The translations under genes and the position numbers were made by a program. Shown piece after piece: positions 9,212-17,601 of a DNA stretch of 38,610 bases. Location of the stretch: NCBI GenBank assembly GCA_029259695.1, contig JAJDEQ010000223.1, forward strand, positions 1 through 38,610, in the 5' to 3' direction. The stretch's first letter is position 1. The number at the start of each line of letters is the position of its first letter. The notes under the pieces are model-generated. The model saw only the letters and a list, made by a program, of their open reading frames with translations. It did not search any database and was not told the DNA's origin. Source of the stretch: Planctomycetota bacterium. GTDB taxonomy: Bacteria > Planctomycetota > B15-G4.

Positions 9212-10009
9212 ATGACGAGAGACTCGAAGGCGCACTCGAAACTACGACGCCGGCGCGTGGCCGAGGGCGCGCTCGCGTTGACGCTGATCGCGACCCTCGT
9301 CTTCGTGGCCACGTGGTTGCTGCGCGAGACCAGCGCGGATGCCGCGGACGAGAGCGCCGTGACGGTGCTGGCTCCCGCCGACGATGCGCACGACCCCGCG
9401 CATCTGGGTCTCGAGCTGCCCGCTGTCGAAGGAGTGTCCTCGCTGGCCACGGACAGCGCGTCGCGCGCCCCCCAGCTGATCCACAGCGGATGGGTCACCG
9501 GGCGCATCGTGGTGCGCGACCTGGATGGTCAGCCGGTTCCCGGCATCGAGCTGTCCACCGCGAGCACGGCGCTCGCCGAAGTGCGCCCGCTGGACGCGGT
9601 CAGCTTCGAATTGCGCGCGCCCGCCGGCCGCCCGGTGACCGTGTTCGCATCGGCGGCCGGGTTCGCCGACGCGTGGCACTCGATCATCCCGCTGCACAGC
9701 GAGGCGTCCCTGGACGAGTTCAGCATGCGTCCGCACACGGGCGAGTGGGGCCGCGTGATGGGCAACGACGACCGTCCCCTGGCCGGTGAGACGATCGAGT
9801 TCCACTGGAAGACCGGGCGCCGCGTGTTCGGCCGCAACCGCATCACCCGCTCGAAAGTGGGCCGCGACGGCCGGGTGTACTGCGGCTTCTCCGGTGAGAT
9901 GCTGACGGCGGCCTATCGCGGTCGGACGCCGCGCGGTGATGATCCCGACCCCGAACGACGCCTCGAAGTGCTGCGTCGCGACCCGCTCTACCTGCGGGCC
10001 ACGCCCTGA
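9212..10009 (+). CDS. Single-pass membrane protein with carboxypeptidase-regulatory-like fold
   Basis: The protein has 265 aa. A basic N-terminus (RDSKAHSKLRRRRVAEG) precedes one membrane helix at residues of about 22-38 (ALALTLIATLVFVATWLL), giving an N-in/C-out topology. After an Asp/Ala-rich linker, the segment VTGRIVVRDLDGQPVPGIEL marks one carboxypeptidase-regulatory-like beta-sandwich. A second, less typical one begins near GRVMGNDDRPLAGETIEF. No enzymatic residues are seen. ATG 9212 is preferred over the in-frame TTG at 9191, since the TTG sits inside a possible -10 box (TAGGTT, 9187-9192). Together with the next gene and the pair at 1-4.3 kb it belongs to a set of four anchored proteins with the same plan. 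Confidence 0.75.
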   Translation: MTRDSKAHSKLRRRRVAEGALALTLIATLVFVATWLLRETSADAADESAVTVLAPADDAHDPAHLGLELPAVEGVSSLATDSASRAPQLIHSGWVTGRIVVRDLDGQPVPGIELSTASTALAEVRPLDAVSFELRAPAGRPVTVFASAAGFADAWHSIIPLHSEASLDEFSMRPHTGEWGRVMGNDDRPLAGETIEFHWKTGRRVFGRNRITRSKVGRDGRVYCGFSGEMLTAAYRGRTPRGDDPDPERRLEVLRRDPLYLRATP

Positions 10010-10151
10010 CTCGCCGGGGTCGGCGCGCGGTGCCACCCGTCGCCCGCCGCAGGTCCCACGCTCGCCGGGCCTCGGCCGTACCATGGCCCTCGCAGCTGCC
10101 ACGACCGGCGCGGCGGCTGCGGAACTCCGGGTCGGGACGGGCGGCAGGGCG

Positions 10152-11537
10152 ATGATCGGGCGCGGCCACACTCCTCGCAATCGGCGCTACCTCTGGCCCG
10201 TCGCGGCCGCCCTCGCCGGCGTGTCCATCGGTCTTGCGGCCTGGGTGCTCTCGCCGCGTGCGGAGACCGACGGGGCGATCGGATCCGAGGCCCTGGTCAC
10301 CGACGGCACGGCGCCGGTGCGCGCCCTGCCGCCGGCGCCGGCTCCGCGACCAGTCGTCACCCACGGTGTCGTGAGCCCGGCGACGGAACCCTCCCCGGCC
10401 AGGTCGCTTGCTCGTGCTTCTCGTGCGCCCGCATGGACGCGGATCCCCGCCGGTCCGATCCAGTTGCGCTTCGATGGCGACGCGACCGGGATCTCGGTGG
10501 CGCGGATCCGTCCGGCCAGCGGCGACAAGGGCACCATCCACCTCACCCGCGAGAAGGAGTTCCGGGGGACGACCACCTGGGCCGGTCGCGCGATCGTGGA
10601 GATCGACAAGGAGGGCTTCGCCCGGCGCGTCGACGTGGCCGAGATCGAGATCGTCCCGGGCGTGCCGGTCTACGACGTGGTGTTGCCGCGCACCGAACTC
10701 CACGTCTACCTCTCGGTGCCGGAGGACTACAGCGAGGCCCGGGTGACCGTGCGCAAGCGCGGGCGCGCGTGGCTCTGGGGAGCACTCGTCTCGTTGCCGC
10801 GTCTCTCCAGCGGGCGCACGGTGATTCGCGGTCTGCCTCCGGGGGACTACTTCGTCTTCGCCGAGTCGAACAGCTACGCACCGGGGACCCTCGTCCCGCG
10901 CGTCCCCGAACTCGACGTACGTCCGGTGACCCTGGGTAACGCCCACGCTGCGGCCGGTGTGAACCTGGACTTCCACAGCACGGACTTCCGTGTCGAGGTG
11001 GTCGACGAACACGATCGCCCGGTGCCCCGGGCGACGGTCGACATGCGCGGCGTGGGCGATCAGCCGTTTCCGGATCTGGCCTTCCGCAACGAGACGGACG
11101 ACAACGGGGTGGCCCACTTCCGGGTGCCGTGGGGCATGCTCTGCAACGCCGTGGCCTACGACGACCATGGCAACTACGGCTACGCGTCGTGCGACGGCGT
11201 GAACGGCGGCGTGCTGTGCGTGAAGCTGCTGCCCGTGCGGACCGTGAGTCTGCGCAGCGACGGCCCGCGCGTCTCCAGAGTGAGGCCCGGCGGCGAGGCA
11301 CCGATCCTGCGCTTCGATGCGGTCGAGGGGAACCCGGCGGTCTACGGCGGCGCCTTCGCCGTCCCCCGTCCGTACGGCGACAAGAACTGGCGACTGCACC
11401 CGGGGGCCTGGGAGGCGACGCTGAGCTGGGACGGCGGACGGTCGTCGGAGTCGGTGCGTGTGCTGGTGCAGCCGGGCGATGCGCACAGCCCGCAAGCTGC
11501 GCACGCTCCGCAAGACGTGCCGATCCCGCTCTGGTGA
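10152..11537 (+). CDS. Single-pass membrane protein with carboxypeptidase-regulatory-like domains
   Basis: The protein has 461 aa if it starts at ATG 10152. Basic residues (GRGHTPRNRR) precede a membrane helix (YLWPVAAALAGVSIGLAAWVL) and a Pro/Ala-rich linker up to about residue 95. The outer part contains several beta-sandwich segments, the clearest being FRVEVVDEHDRPVPRATVDM. TVIRGLPPGDYFVFAES is a typical strand-turn-strand of the same fold. Two Cys residues in WGMLCNAV and GYASCDGV could form a disulphide outside the cell. The Shine-Dalgarno is weak, and the alternative ATG 10083 would add 23 residues. It follows the related gene ending at 10009 by 142 bp. Function unknown. Confidence 0.75.
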   Translation: MIGRGHTPRNRRYLWPVAAALAGVSIGLAAWVLSPRAETDGAIGSEALVTDGTAPVRALPPAPAPRPVVTHGVVSPATEPSPARSLARASRAPAWTRIPAGPIQLRFDGDATGISVARIRPASGDKGTIHLTREKEFRGTTTWAGRAIVEIDKEGFARRVDVAEIEIVPGVPVYDVVLPRTELHVYLSVPEDYSEARVTVRKRGRAWLWGALVSLPRLSSGRTVIRGLPPGDYFVFAESNSYAPGTLVPRVPELDVRPVTLGNAHAAAGVNLDFHSTDFRVEVVDEHDRPVPRATVDMRGVGDQPFPDLAFRNETDDNGVAHFRVPWGMLCNAVAYDDHGNYGYASCDGVNGGVLCVKLLPVRTVSLRSDGPRVSRVRPGGEAPILRFDAVEGNPAVYGGAFAVPRPYGDKNWRLHPGAWEATLSWDGGRSSESVRVLVQPGDAHSPQAAHAPQDVPIPLW

Positions 11538-11619
11538 TTGGGGGCGCCGGGCTCCGGTGGCAGGCTGCGTGAAGCGCCTGGGCGTGCGGCCCGCCCGCCC
11601 CTTCGGCCGTCCGGCGAGG

Positions 11620-11625
11620 TAGGCT
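11620..11625 (+). promoter_or_regulatory. Putative -10 box TAGGCT of the DNA glycosylase gene
   Basis: TAGGCT lies 10 nt before the GTG start and there is no Shine-Dalgarno in between. This fits a leaderless or near-leaderless transcript. No clear -35 is seen. Confidence 0.35.
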
Positions 11626-11635
11626 GGTCGCGCCC

Positions 11636-12535
11636 GTGCCCGAACTCCCCGACGTCTCCGTGTACGTCGAGCGCCTCGCCGCGCTCCTCCGCGACCAGCC
11701 CCTCCAGGGCGTGCGTCTCAAGAGTCCGTTCCTGCTGCGCTCGGTGGAGCCGCCGCTGTCGGAGCTGGACGGCAAGCGCGTGCTCGGCGCGCGGCGCATG
11801 GGCAAGCGCATCGTGCTCGAACTCGAGCACGACCTGTTCCTCGTGTTCCACCTGATGATCGCGGGGCGCTTCCGTTGGCGCCAGGTCGGCGCCGGGCTGC
11901 CGGGGAAGATGGGGCTGGCCGCGTTCGACTTCCCGCACGGCACGCTCGTGCTGACCGAAGCCGGCAACAAGAAGCGCGCCTCGCTGCACGTGGTGCGCGG
12001 GGAGGCTGCCCTGCAACCGTTCGCCCGCGGCGGTCTGGAAGTGCTCGAGGCCACGCCCGAGCAGTTCGCCGCGGCCCTGACCCGCGAGAACCACACCCTC
12101 AAGCGGGCGCTCACCGACCCGCGTCTGTTCAGCGGCATCGGCAACGCGTACTCGGACGAGGTCCTGCACCGCGCCCGCTTGTCGCCGTTCAAGCAGACCG
12201 ACAAGTTGTCCGAGGAGCAGACCGAACGCCTGCGAGCGGCGGTCGTCAGCACGCTCACCGAATGGACCGAGCGGGTGCGCGCTGAGGTGGTCGGCGAACT
12301 GCCGGAGAAGGTCACCGCGTTCCGGGAGGGCATGGCCGTGCACGGCCGCTACGGCCAGCCTTGTCCCGACTGCGGTGCGCCGGTGCAGCGCATCATCTAC
12401 GCCGAGAACGAGTGCAACTACTGCGTCGCGTGCCAGACGGGCGGGCGTGTGCTGGCCGATCGCGTGCTGTCCCAGCTCATGAAGGACGACTGGCCGCGCA
12501 CGTTGGAGGAGTTGGAGGAACTGCGCGGCGGTTGA
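11636..12535 (+). CDS. Formamidopyrimidine-DNA glycosylase / Nei family DNA repair enzyme
   Basis: The protein has 299 aa. The N-terminus PELPDV after Met supplies the Pro nucleophile and Glu of Fpg/Nei glycosylases. RRMGKRIVLEL contains the Lys equivalent to Lys57 of E. coli Fpg, and FSGIGNAYSDEVLHRARLSP is the H2TH region. The C-terminal zinc finger has ligands in CPDC and, 16 residues later, CVAC, then QTGGR. In the finger, Asn (AENECNYC) stands where E. coli Fpg has Arg258. I recall this Asn type from an Fpg-like subfamily ending in WPRTLEELEE; its substrate preference may differ from 8-oxoguanine. The start is GTG 11636, since the Pro must be residue 2. It removes oxidised bases and nicks the abasic site. 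Confidence 0.9.
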   Translation: MPELPDVSVYVERLAALLRDQPLQGVRLKSPFLLRSVEPPLSELDGKRVLGARRMGKRIVLELEHDLFLVFHLMIAGRFRWRQVGAGLPGKMGLAAFDFPHGTLVLTEAGNKKRASLHVVRGEAALQPFARGGLEVLEATPEQFAAALTRENHTLKRALTDPRLFSGIGNAYSDEVLHRARLSPFKQTDKLSEEQTERLRAAVVSTLTEWTERVRAEVVGELPEKVTAFREGMAVHGRYGQPCPDCGAPVQRIIYAENECNYCVACQTGGRVLADRVLSQLMKDDWPRTLEELEELRGG

Positions 12536-12602
12536 GGACGCGCCGGGCCGGCGCGCACCCCGGAGCGGCCGTCGAGCGGCGAGCCCACGGGAGCGGCCCC
12601 GG

Positions 12603-13349
12603 TCAGGCCCGGGCGCGGAGCTGCGCCACGACGGCGTCGATGCGCGTGCGGGCGGCGTCCGAGAACCAGGTGTCGAGCCAGCCGTCGATGCTCGTGTCGT
12701 TCGCCAGCGCGGTCCGGCCCGGCTGCCGCAGCATGCCCTTGGTCTGGGCGAAGGCCAGGGGCGGAACGGCCGCGAATTCCCGGGCCTTGTCGAGGGCGCG
12801 ATCGAGCACGTGTGCGGGAGGCACGACCTCGTCCACAAGACCCAGGTCCAGGGCGCGCGCCGGGTCGTGCAGCCCACCCTCGAGGGCGACGATGGCCGCG
12901 CTGCGCGGCGTGAGTCGCGTGACCAGCGGGACCGCCGCGGCCGTGGGCAGACCGACGCCGAGCTGCGTCTCGTTGAGGCCGATCTTCAGCTTGCCGTCCG
13001 CGGCGGCGCGCCAGTCCGCCACGAGTGCGAGCACGCAGCCGCCGGCCACCGCGTGCCCGTTCAGGGCGGCGACGACGGGGCGCGGGCAGTTGTACAGGCG
13101 GCTCATCACGCGCGAGAACAGACGCATGAAGTCGCCCATGCCGTCGCGGTCGAGGGCGCTCAAGGTCACCAGGTCGAGTCCGGCGCTGAAGAACTTGTCG
13201 TAGCCGGTGAGCACGCCCGCTCGGGCGGGGCTGTCGTCGAACGCGTCGAGCAGTCCGCTCAGGCGCTCCAGGAACTCCGGGCGCAGGGCGTTGGCCTTGC
13301 CGCCCTGCATGCGCAGCACGGCGATCTCGTCGTTCATCTGCAGGTCCAT
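12603..13349 (-). CDS. Enoyl-CoA hydratase/isomerase family protein, probably delta3,delta2-enoyl-CoA isomerase type
   Basis: The protein has 248 aa, normal for a single-domain crotonase. The oxyanion-hole segments KFFSAGLDL and GHAVAGGCVLALVADWR are present. The first catalytic Glu of true hydratases (in GG-C-E-L-A) is Val here, whereas the second is kept in KIGLNETQLGVGLP. That combination and the IGLNETQLG wording are typical of delta3,delta2-enoyl-CoA isomerases such as mitochondrial ECI1, which use one Glu. The likely role is moving double bonds during unsaturated fatty-acid beta-oxidation. The gene has no Shine-Dalgarno but a -10-like box 6 nt before ATG 13349. It converges with the glycosylase gene, with 67 bp between them. 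Confidence 0.85.
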   Translation of the reverse strand: MDLQMNDEIAVLRMQGGKANALRPEFLERLSGLLDAFDDSPARAGVLTGYDKFFSAGLDLVTLSALDRDGMGDFMRLFSRVMSRLYNCPRPVVAALNGHAVAGGCVLALVADWRAAADGKLKIGLNETQLGVGLPTAAAVPLVTRLTPRSAAIVALEGGLHDPARALDLGLVDEVVPPAHVLDRALDKAREFAAVPPLAFAQTKGMLRQPGRTALANDTSIDGWLDTWFSDAARTRIDAVVAQLRARA

Positions 13350-13355
13350 GGCGCG

Positions 13356-13383
13356 ATCGTATCAGCCTGGCTCGGTGAGCCAA
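13356..13383 (-). promoter_or_regulatory. Putative promoter of the crotonase gene, leaderless
   Basis: On the minus strand TTGGCT (13378-13383) and TACGAT (13356-13361) are separated by 16 bp, and TGA before TACGAT resembles an extended -10. Only 6 nt separate the box from the ATG, so transcription would start at or next to the start codon. Confidence 0.45.
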
Positions 13384-13420
13384 CCGGTGAGACAACGCCC
13401 CCGAGCGGCGCCTTGTCCTC

Positions 13421-13426
13421 TAGGAT
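13421..13426 (+). promoter_or_regulatory. Putative -10 box TAGGAT of beta-helix gene
   Basis: TAGGAT lies about 70 nt before ATG 13497. It resembles the TACGAT, TAGACT and TATGCT boxes before other genes here. No convincing -35 is seen. Confidence 0.25.
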
Positions 13427-13496
13427 GACGTGCGTCGTCCGCGCCGTCGCCGCGACGGGTCCGGCGACGTCGGCGAGTGAGCCTGGGAGTGAAGTC

Positions 13497-14732
13497 ATGT
13501 CGAGTCGATCCACGTTCGTGACCCTGGTCAGCGTCCTGTTGCTCGCGAGCAGGGCGCTGGCTGCCGACGCCTTCGTGATCACGGCGGCCATGTCGAGCGC
13601 CGACATCCAGCTCGTGATCGACGGCGCGGCGGACGGAGACATCCTGCTCTTCGACCCCGGCTCCCATGGGGACTCGGCGGCCGACGTGCTCGTGGTCGAC
13701 GGGAAGGGGCTGGCCCTCGTCGGACGCGGCGCCACGCGACCGGGCATCGCGGGCGTGGTCGTGCGCAACCTGCCCGCCGGCAGCAACGCCGTGTTGCAGG
13801 GGCTCGAGTTCGCGCCCGGTGGGGCGCCGCCTTTCGGCCCGCCCGGCTTCACCGCCATCGAGATCCGCGACTGCGACGGAGGCGTGCTGATCGAGGACTG
13901 CCTCGTCCCGGACACGGGCTCGAAGGGGGGCGCCGCTCTCCTGGTGGACACCGCCGCGATGGTCTCCGTCTCGCGCGCGGAACTGCACGGCCTGGATGGT
14001 GAATCCACGCTGTTCTGCATCCCGGATGTGGGCTCACCCGCGCTGCACACCGTTGCTTCGCAGGTCAGCGTCCATGCGACGACGCTCGTCGGCGGGGCCG
14101 GTGGTTCGTCCAACGACCTCTTGTGCGCGGCGGGCGGCGGTGGCGACGCCGTGCGCGTCGGTCCTGACTTCGGAGCGGCGCCGGCCACCCACGTCGTGCT
14201 CTCCGGCAACACGCTCACGGGCGGGCCGGGCGGTTTCCAATTGGGCGGTGGCCAGGCGTCGAGCGGCCACGCGTTGCGCGTGCTGGACAAGGACTCGTCC
14301 GCCTGGCTGGTGGACAACGTGCTCGCCGGCAGCGTCTCGGCGCCGCCCGGAGCGGTCCTCGACTACCTCGGCGAGACCGCGCGCGGGCTGTGGGTGAGCG
14401 CGCCGGTGGTCGAGAACCAGGCCGCGTCACTCACGATGACCGGCAAGCAGGGCGACCTGATCGGCATCTTCTGGTCGTTCGACACGGGCTGGTTGCCCCA
14501 ACCGTTGCGCGCCGGCGCGTTCGTGATGGGGACGCCGCTCGCCGGGCCGATCATCCTCGGTCCGCACCCCGGCCCCGACGGCGACTGGACGGTGCCCATC
14601 ACCGGGCCCGCCCTGCCCCCCGGGATCGGCGGCCAGTACGCCTTCATGCAGGCTTTCATGAAGGACCCCGACACGCTGGCCCTGCGCATCAGCAGTGCCA
14701 CGGTCTACACGCTCGTCGACGACGGGCTGTAG
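13497..14732 (+). CDS. Secreted right-handed beta-helix-like protein with shared C-terminal module
   Basis: The protein has 411 aa. A cleavable signal peptide (MSSRSTFVTLVSVLLLASRALA) is followed by a parallel beta-helix type body: DGAADGDILLFDPGSHGD, VLVVDGKGLALVGRG, SNAVLQGLEFAPGG, IEIRDCDGGVLIEDC, with short strands and Asn/Ser/Gly turns. The last 100 residues (LTMTGKQGDLIGIFWSF to ALRISSATVYTLVDDG) match the end of the minus-strand protein at 19755-21038, and the N-terminal halves also correspond, so the two are paralogues. GGGAG 7 nt before ATG 13497 decides the start. No polysaccharide-lyase catalytic residues are recognisable, so a structural surface role is as likely as an enzymatic one. 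Confidence 0.83.
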   Translation: MSSRSTFVTLVSVLLLASRALAADAFVITAAMSSADIQLVIDGAADGDILLFDPGSHGDSAADVLVVDGKGLALVGRGATRPGIAGVVVRNLPAGSNAVLQGLEFAPGGAPPFGPPGFTAIEIRDCDGGVLIEDCLVPDTGSKGGAALLVDTAAMVSVSRAELHGLDGESTLFCIPDVGSPALHTVASQVSVHATTLVGGAGGSSNDLLCAAGGGGDAVRVGPDFGAAPATHVVLSGNTLTGGPGGFQLGGGQASSGHALRVLDKDSSAWLVDNVLAGSVSAPPGAVLDYLGETARGLWVSAPVVENQAASLTMTGKQGDLIGIFWSFDTGWLPQPLRAGAFVMGTPLAGPIILGPHPGPDGDWTVPITGPALPPGIGGQYAFMQAFMKDPDTLALRISSATVYTLVDDGL

Positions 14733-14772
14733 GCCCAGCGGTCCGCCCGTCGCGGCGCGCAGGTCGGCGCCT

Positions 14773-16092
14773 TCAGCGGGTGTCGCCATCCGGTTCGTAG
14801 CCCGGGTACATCTCGTCGATGAAGAACAGGCCGTCGACGTGCTGCGGCCAGCGCGCGCGCAGCGTCCCGTGGCCCATCGGACGTCCCAGTTGGGGCTCGC
14901 GCAGCGGGTGATCCGCGGGCAGCGAGCGCAGGTCCACGAAGACATACGGGTGGCCGAGGCGGTGCAGGCGCTCCTCGATGCTGCCCGTCTCGGCAGGCTC
15001 GATGTCCGTCGTGCCCGACATCGTGCCGACGCGACCCGAGTAGGTGCAGAAGGCGAGCGTGTAGGCGCTGTCCCCGAGTTCCGCGTGGACCACATCGCCC
15101 ATGGTGACCGCGCCGGTGTAGTCCGGCATGCCGTCGTACGGTTCCAGTTCGGGCAGGGCGCGGGCCGCGTGGAACGTGGCCACCCAGGTGGCGATGCGCC
15201 GGCCGGCGAAGCGCTCGCGCGCCAGCCATACGAGGTTGGCGCCCATGGCTTCGTCGCGGATGCGATTGTCCGCCACGGTGTTGATGCCGCCCTGGTCGAA
15301 GATGTGATCGTAGAGCGCCAGGAAGCGGCCCAGGCTCCACAGGGAGCGGGCCAGGAGATCGGTCTCGCGTTCGCCGATCTCGCCGGCGAGCGCCGCCCGG
15401 GCTTCGACGACGTGTGCGTGCATGCGTTCGGCCTGGGCCAGCAGCCCCTTGCGGCCATCGGCGTCGACCATCTGGAGCGACATGAGCAACGACGAGAGGT
15501 TGCGCGCGCGCTCCTCGTCCTCGGGTTCGAACGGGGCGCCCACACCGTCGAGCAGGTCGGCCAGGCGTTCGCCCAGCGCGTTCATGTCGCGCAGGCTCCC
15601 GGACTGACAATCGAAGCCGGTCATCTCCCACGGGTGGTCGCCGTCGTGGGTTCGGCGCGCGTCCTCGAAGACCCCCAGGGCGAGTTCGCTGCTCAGCCAG
15701 GGGCGCGCGATGCGTTCGGCGGCGACGTTCCGCACCGAGCCTTCACGCTGCAGTTCGCGTTCGAGCTGCGTGACGTCCCACAGCCCCGACTCCCAGGCCA
15801 GTACGTCGAAGTCGGCCTCGGCGTTGAGGAAGCGCAGCAGGCGGCGGCGGGCCATGAAGGTGGCGCCGTCGCCGTGGCTGGCTTCGCCCAACTGCAGCAC
15901 CTGGACACCCTTCAGGGCCCGGGCCAGAGGCGCCAGGTCGCTGAAGTCGGTGTCCTGCGGGTCGATGCTGCGCAGCACGACGGCGTGCTCGAACCACGGG
16001 TCGTCGAGGGCTTCCTGGCAGGGCGGCGGAGCCGCGGCGGCCCGGGGCGTGGCCGCTGCGAGGACGATCAGCAGGGGGGTGACGAGGCGCAT
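14773..16092 (-). CDS. Secreted erythromycin-esterase-like protein (Ere family)
   Basis: The protein has 439 aa. The signal peptide MRLVTPLLIVLAAATPRAAAA places it outside the cytoplasm. Family motifs visible are VLQLGEASHGDGATF (the G-E-x-x-H-G motif with the proposed catalytic His), FDVLAWESG with a conserved Glu, NRIRDEAMGANLVWL, and TWVATFHAAR in the place of the usual W-x-H-N-x-H. The last motif keeps only the second His, so activity may differ from resistance enzymes. Members outside resistance loci mostly have no known substrate; macrolide resistance should not be assumed. ATG 16092 is preferred over GTG 16119 because AGGAG lies 7 nt upstream and the signal peptide starts there. Confidence 0.82.
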   Translation of the reverse strand: MRLVTPLLIVLAAATPRAAAAPPPCQEALDDPWFEHAVVLRSIDPQDTDFSDLAPLARALKGVQVLQLGEASHGDGATFMARRRLLRFLNAEADFDVLAWESGLWDVTQLERELQREGSVRNVAAERIARPWLSSELALGVFEDARRTHDGDHPWEMTGFDCQSGSLRDMNALGERLADLLDGVGAPFEPEDEERARNLSSLLMSLQMVDADGRKGLLAQAERMHAHVVEARAALAGEIGERETDLLARSLWSLGRFLALYDHIFDQGGINTVADNRIRDEAMGANLVWLARERFAGRRIATWVATFHAARALPELEPYDGMPDYTGAVTMGDVVHAELGDSAYTLAFCTYSGRVGTMSGTTDIEPAETGSIEERLHRLGHPYVFVDLRSLPADHPLREPQLGRPMGHGTLRARWPQHVDGLFFIDEMYPGYEPDGDTR

Positions 16093-16173
16093 CGCATGTC
16101 TCCTGGAGGCGATGGCCACACTGTCGCATGGGGTTGTCGCAGGATTGTCGCGAAGGCGTGGCGTCGGTGCGGA

Positions 16174-17601
16174 TCAAGCGCCGTGGCGTGGGCGCTCGAT
16201 GGTGAAGCCGACCCGACATCCGCCCCCCGGCGCGGCACCGACGCGCAGGCGTCCGGCCAGTTGCCCCAGGGATTCGCGCACGATGGCCAGCCCGAGGCCC
16301 GAGCGGCCACCCGACGGACCGCGCACCCCGGCGCGCAGGGCCTGGGCAGCGCGTGCCGGTCCCAGCCCCGGCCCGGTGTCGTCCACGTCGATGCGCAGCA
16401 CCCGCTGGTCGACGTGCAGCGTCACCCGGACCAGGCCCCCGGGCCCGGCGTGACGGGACCCGTTGTCGATCACGTTGCTCAAGGCGCGTTCCAACCACAG
16501 TGCCTGGCCGGCCAATCGGATGGGGCCTGAGGGTGCCGCGTACGACAGCTCCACGCGATCTCGCCGCCAGGCCAGCGCGCGCAGGTCGCGCACGACGGCG
16601 TGCGTGGTGCCGACGGCGTCGAAGCTCTCCGCCGGGCGTCCGGACGCCCCGTCGGCACGAGCGTCGAGCGGGAGGGCGCGTGCCGCGGGGGTCTGCCGAA
16701 CGTCCGGAGCGTCCAGCTCCCCGAGCAGGGCTTCGGCCCGCCCGAGCTGGCGCTCGACGGTACCCAGCAGCGCGCCCGAGAGCAGCACGCCGTCGTCGGC
16801 GTCGGTGGAACGAGAGGTCGCGCAACGAGCCGAAGCGAGTGCGCTGCGCACCGCGAGCAAGGGGGTGCGCACGTCGTGGGCCAGCCGCGCCGTCCGCCCG
16901 GGGGCGGCCGCCCGCAGGGCCAGGTGCGAGACGATCACAGCCAGCGGCAGCACGGTGGCGAGACCGATCAGCGCGAGCAGGGCGCCGAGGATCGCGGTGG
17001 GCAGCAGCACGAGCACGCACCAGCCGACCACCTGCGCCAGGCCCTCCGTCGCGATGCTGCGCACGGCGACGTGATCACTCAAGCGGATGCCGTGGCGCAC
17101 CAACAGCAGCACGCACACGACGCCGATGGCCGCGAGCTGACCGTGCGTCAGGGCCCACACCAGGCGTTGTCGACGAGCGCGCGACCAGCGCTGCCAGAGG
17201 GCAAGGGCCAGGCGTGTTGCCGCAGCCGCCAGCAGCGTGACGAGGCCCAGCGGCAGCGCGAGGGAGAGCTGGCGCGGATTCCAGCGCGTCACGACGTCGC
17301 CCTCGAAGAGTGCAGCTCCGGTCGTGCCGGCGAAGACCGCGAGGGCCAGCGCAGCGGCGGCGTGCGGACGCCAGCTCGCCGTGCGCGCACGCCACGTCAG
17401 CCACGCCGCCGCGACGGGGCCGACGAACAGCAGTCCCTGTCCGATCACGGCGGGGTGCAGCGCGTGGGCCGTCGCGGCGAGCGGGGCCCACAGCACGAGC
17501 AACACGCCGGCCGCTTCGAGGGTGGCGTGCAGGGCGGACGGCGGGCCGATGGGAGCCGGACGGGTCCAGGGCCTCGCGTCGATCAGCACGACGGACGCCA
17601 A
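16174..17601 (-). CDS. Sensor histidine kinase
   Basis: The protein has 475 aa. The N-terminal half (to about residue 230) is strongly hydrophobic with about six to eight membrane segments and little extracytoplasmic sequence, so it probably senses a membrane or intramembrane signal. Then come the H-box RLAHDVRTPLLAV (His about 242), the N-box ALSNVIDNGSRHA, the G1 box DVDDTGPGLG and the G2 box GRSGLGLAIVRESL of HATPase_c. It autophosphorylates and passes phosphate to the response regulator encoded just upstream. The start is uncertain: TTG 17601 overlaps the regulator by 19 bp, and GTG 17589 overlaps it by 7 bp. Either way the genes are translationally coupled. Confidence 0.9.
   Translation of the reverse strand: MASVVLIDARPWTRPAPIGPPSALHATLEAAGVLLVLWAPLAATAHALHPAVIGQGLLFVGPVAAAWLTWRARTASWRPHAAAALALAVFAGTTGAALFEGDVVTRWNPRQLSLALPLGLVTLLAAAATRLALALWQRWSRARRQRLVWALTHGQLAAIGVVCVLLLVRHGIRLSDHVAVRSIATEGLAQVVGWCVLVLLPTAILGALLALIGLATVLPLAVIVSHLALRAAAPGRTARLAHDVRTPLLAVRSALASARCATSRSTDADDGVLLSGALLGTVERQLGRAEALLGELDAPDVRQTPAARALPLDARADGASGRPAESFDAVGTTHAVVRDLRALAWRRDRVELSYAAPSGPIRLAGQALWLERALSNVIDNGSRHAGPGGLVRVTLHVDQRVLRIDVDDTGPGLGPARAAQALRAGVRGPSGGRSGLGLAIVRESLGQLAGRLRVGAAPGGGCRVGFTIERPRHGA

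Noticed and set aside
8273..9235. Upstream extension of the FG-GAP/UnbV lipoprotein frame
   Set aside because: The extension is Arg/Pro/Ser low-complexity and runs antisense through the NnrE gene; the lipoprotein signal starts at 8272.
14773..16092. Antibiotic-resistance determinant (macrolide esterase)
   Set aside because: The family match is to the broad Ere-like group, the motif is altered and no resistance context exists.
14695..16530. Long plus-strand open frame opposite the Ere-like and kinase genes
   Set aside because: It is antisense to two well-supported genes and shows only GC-driven composition.
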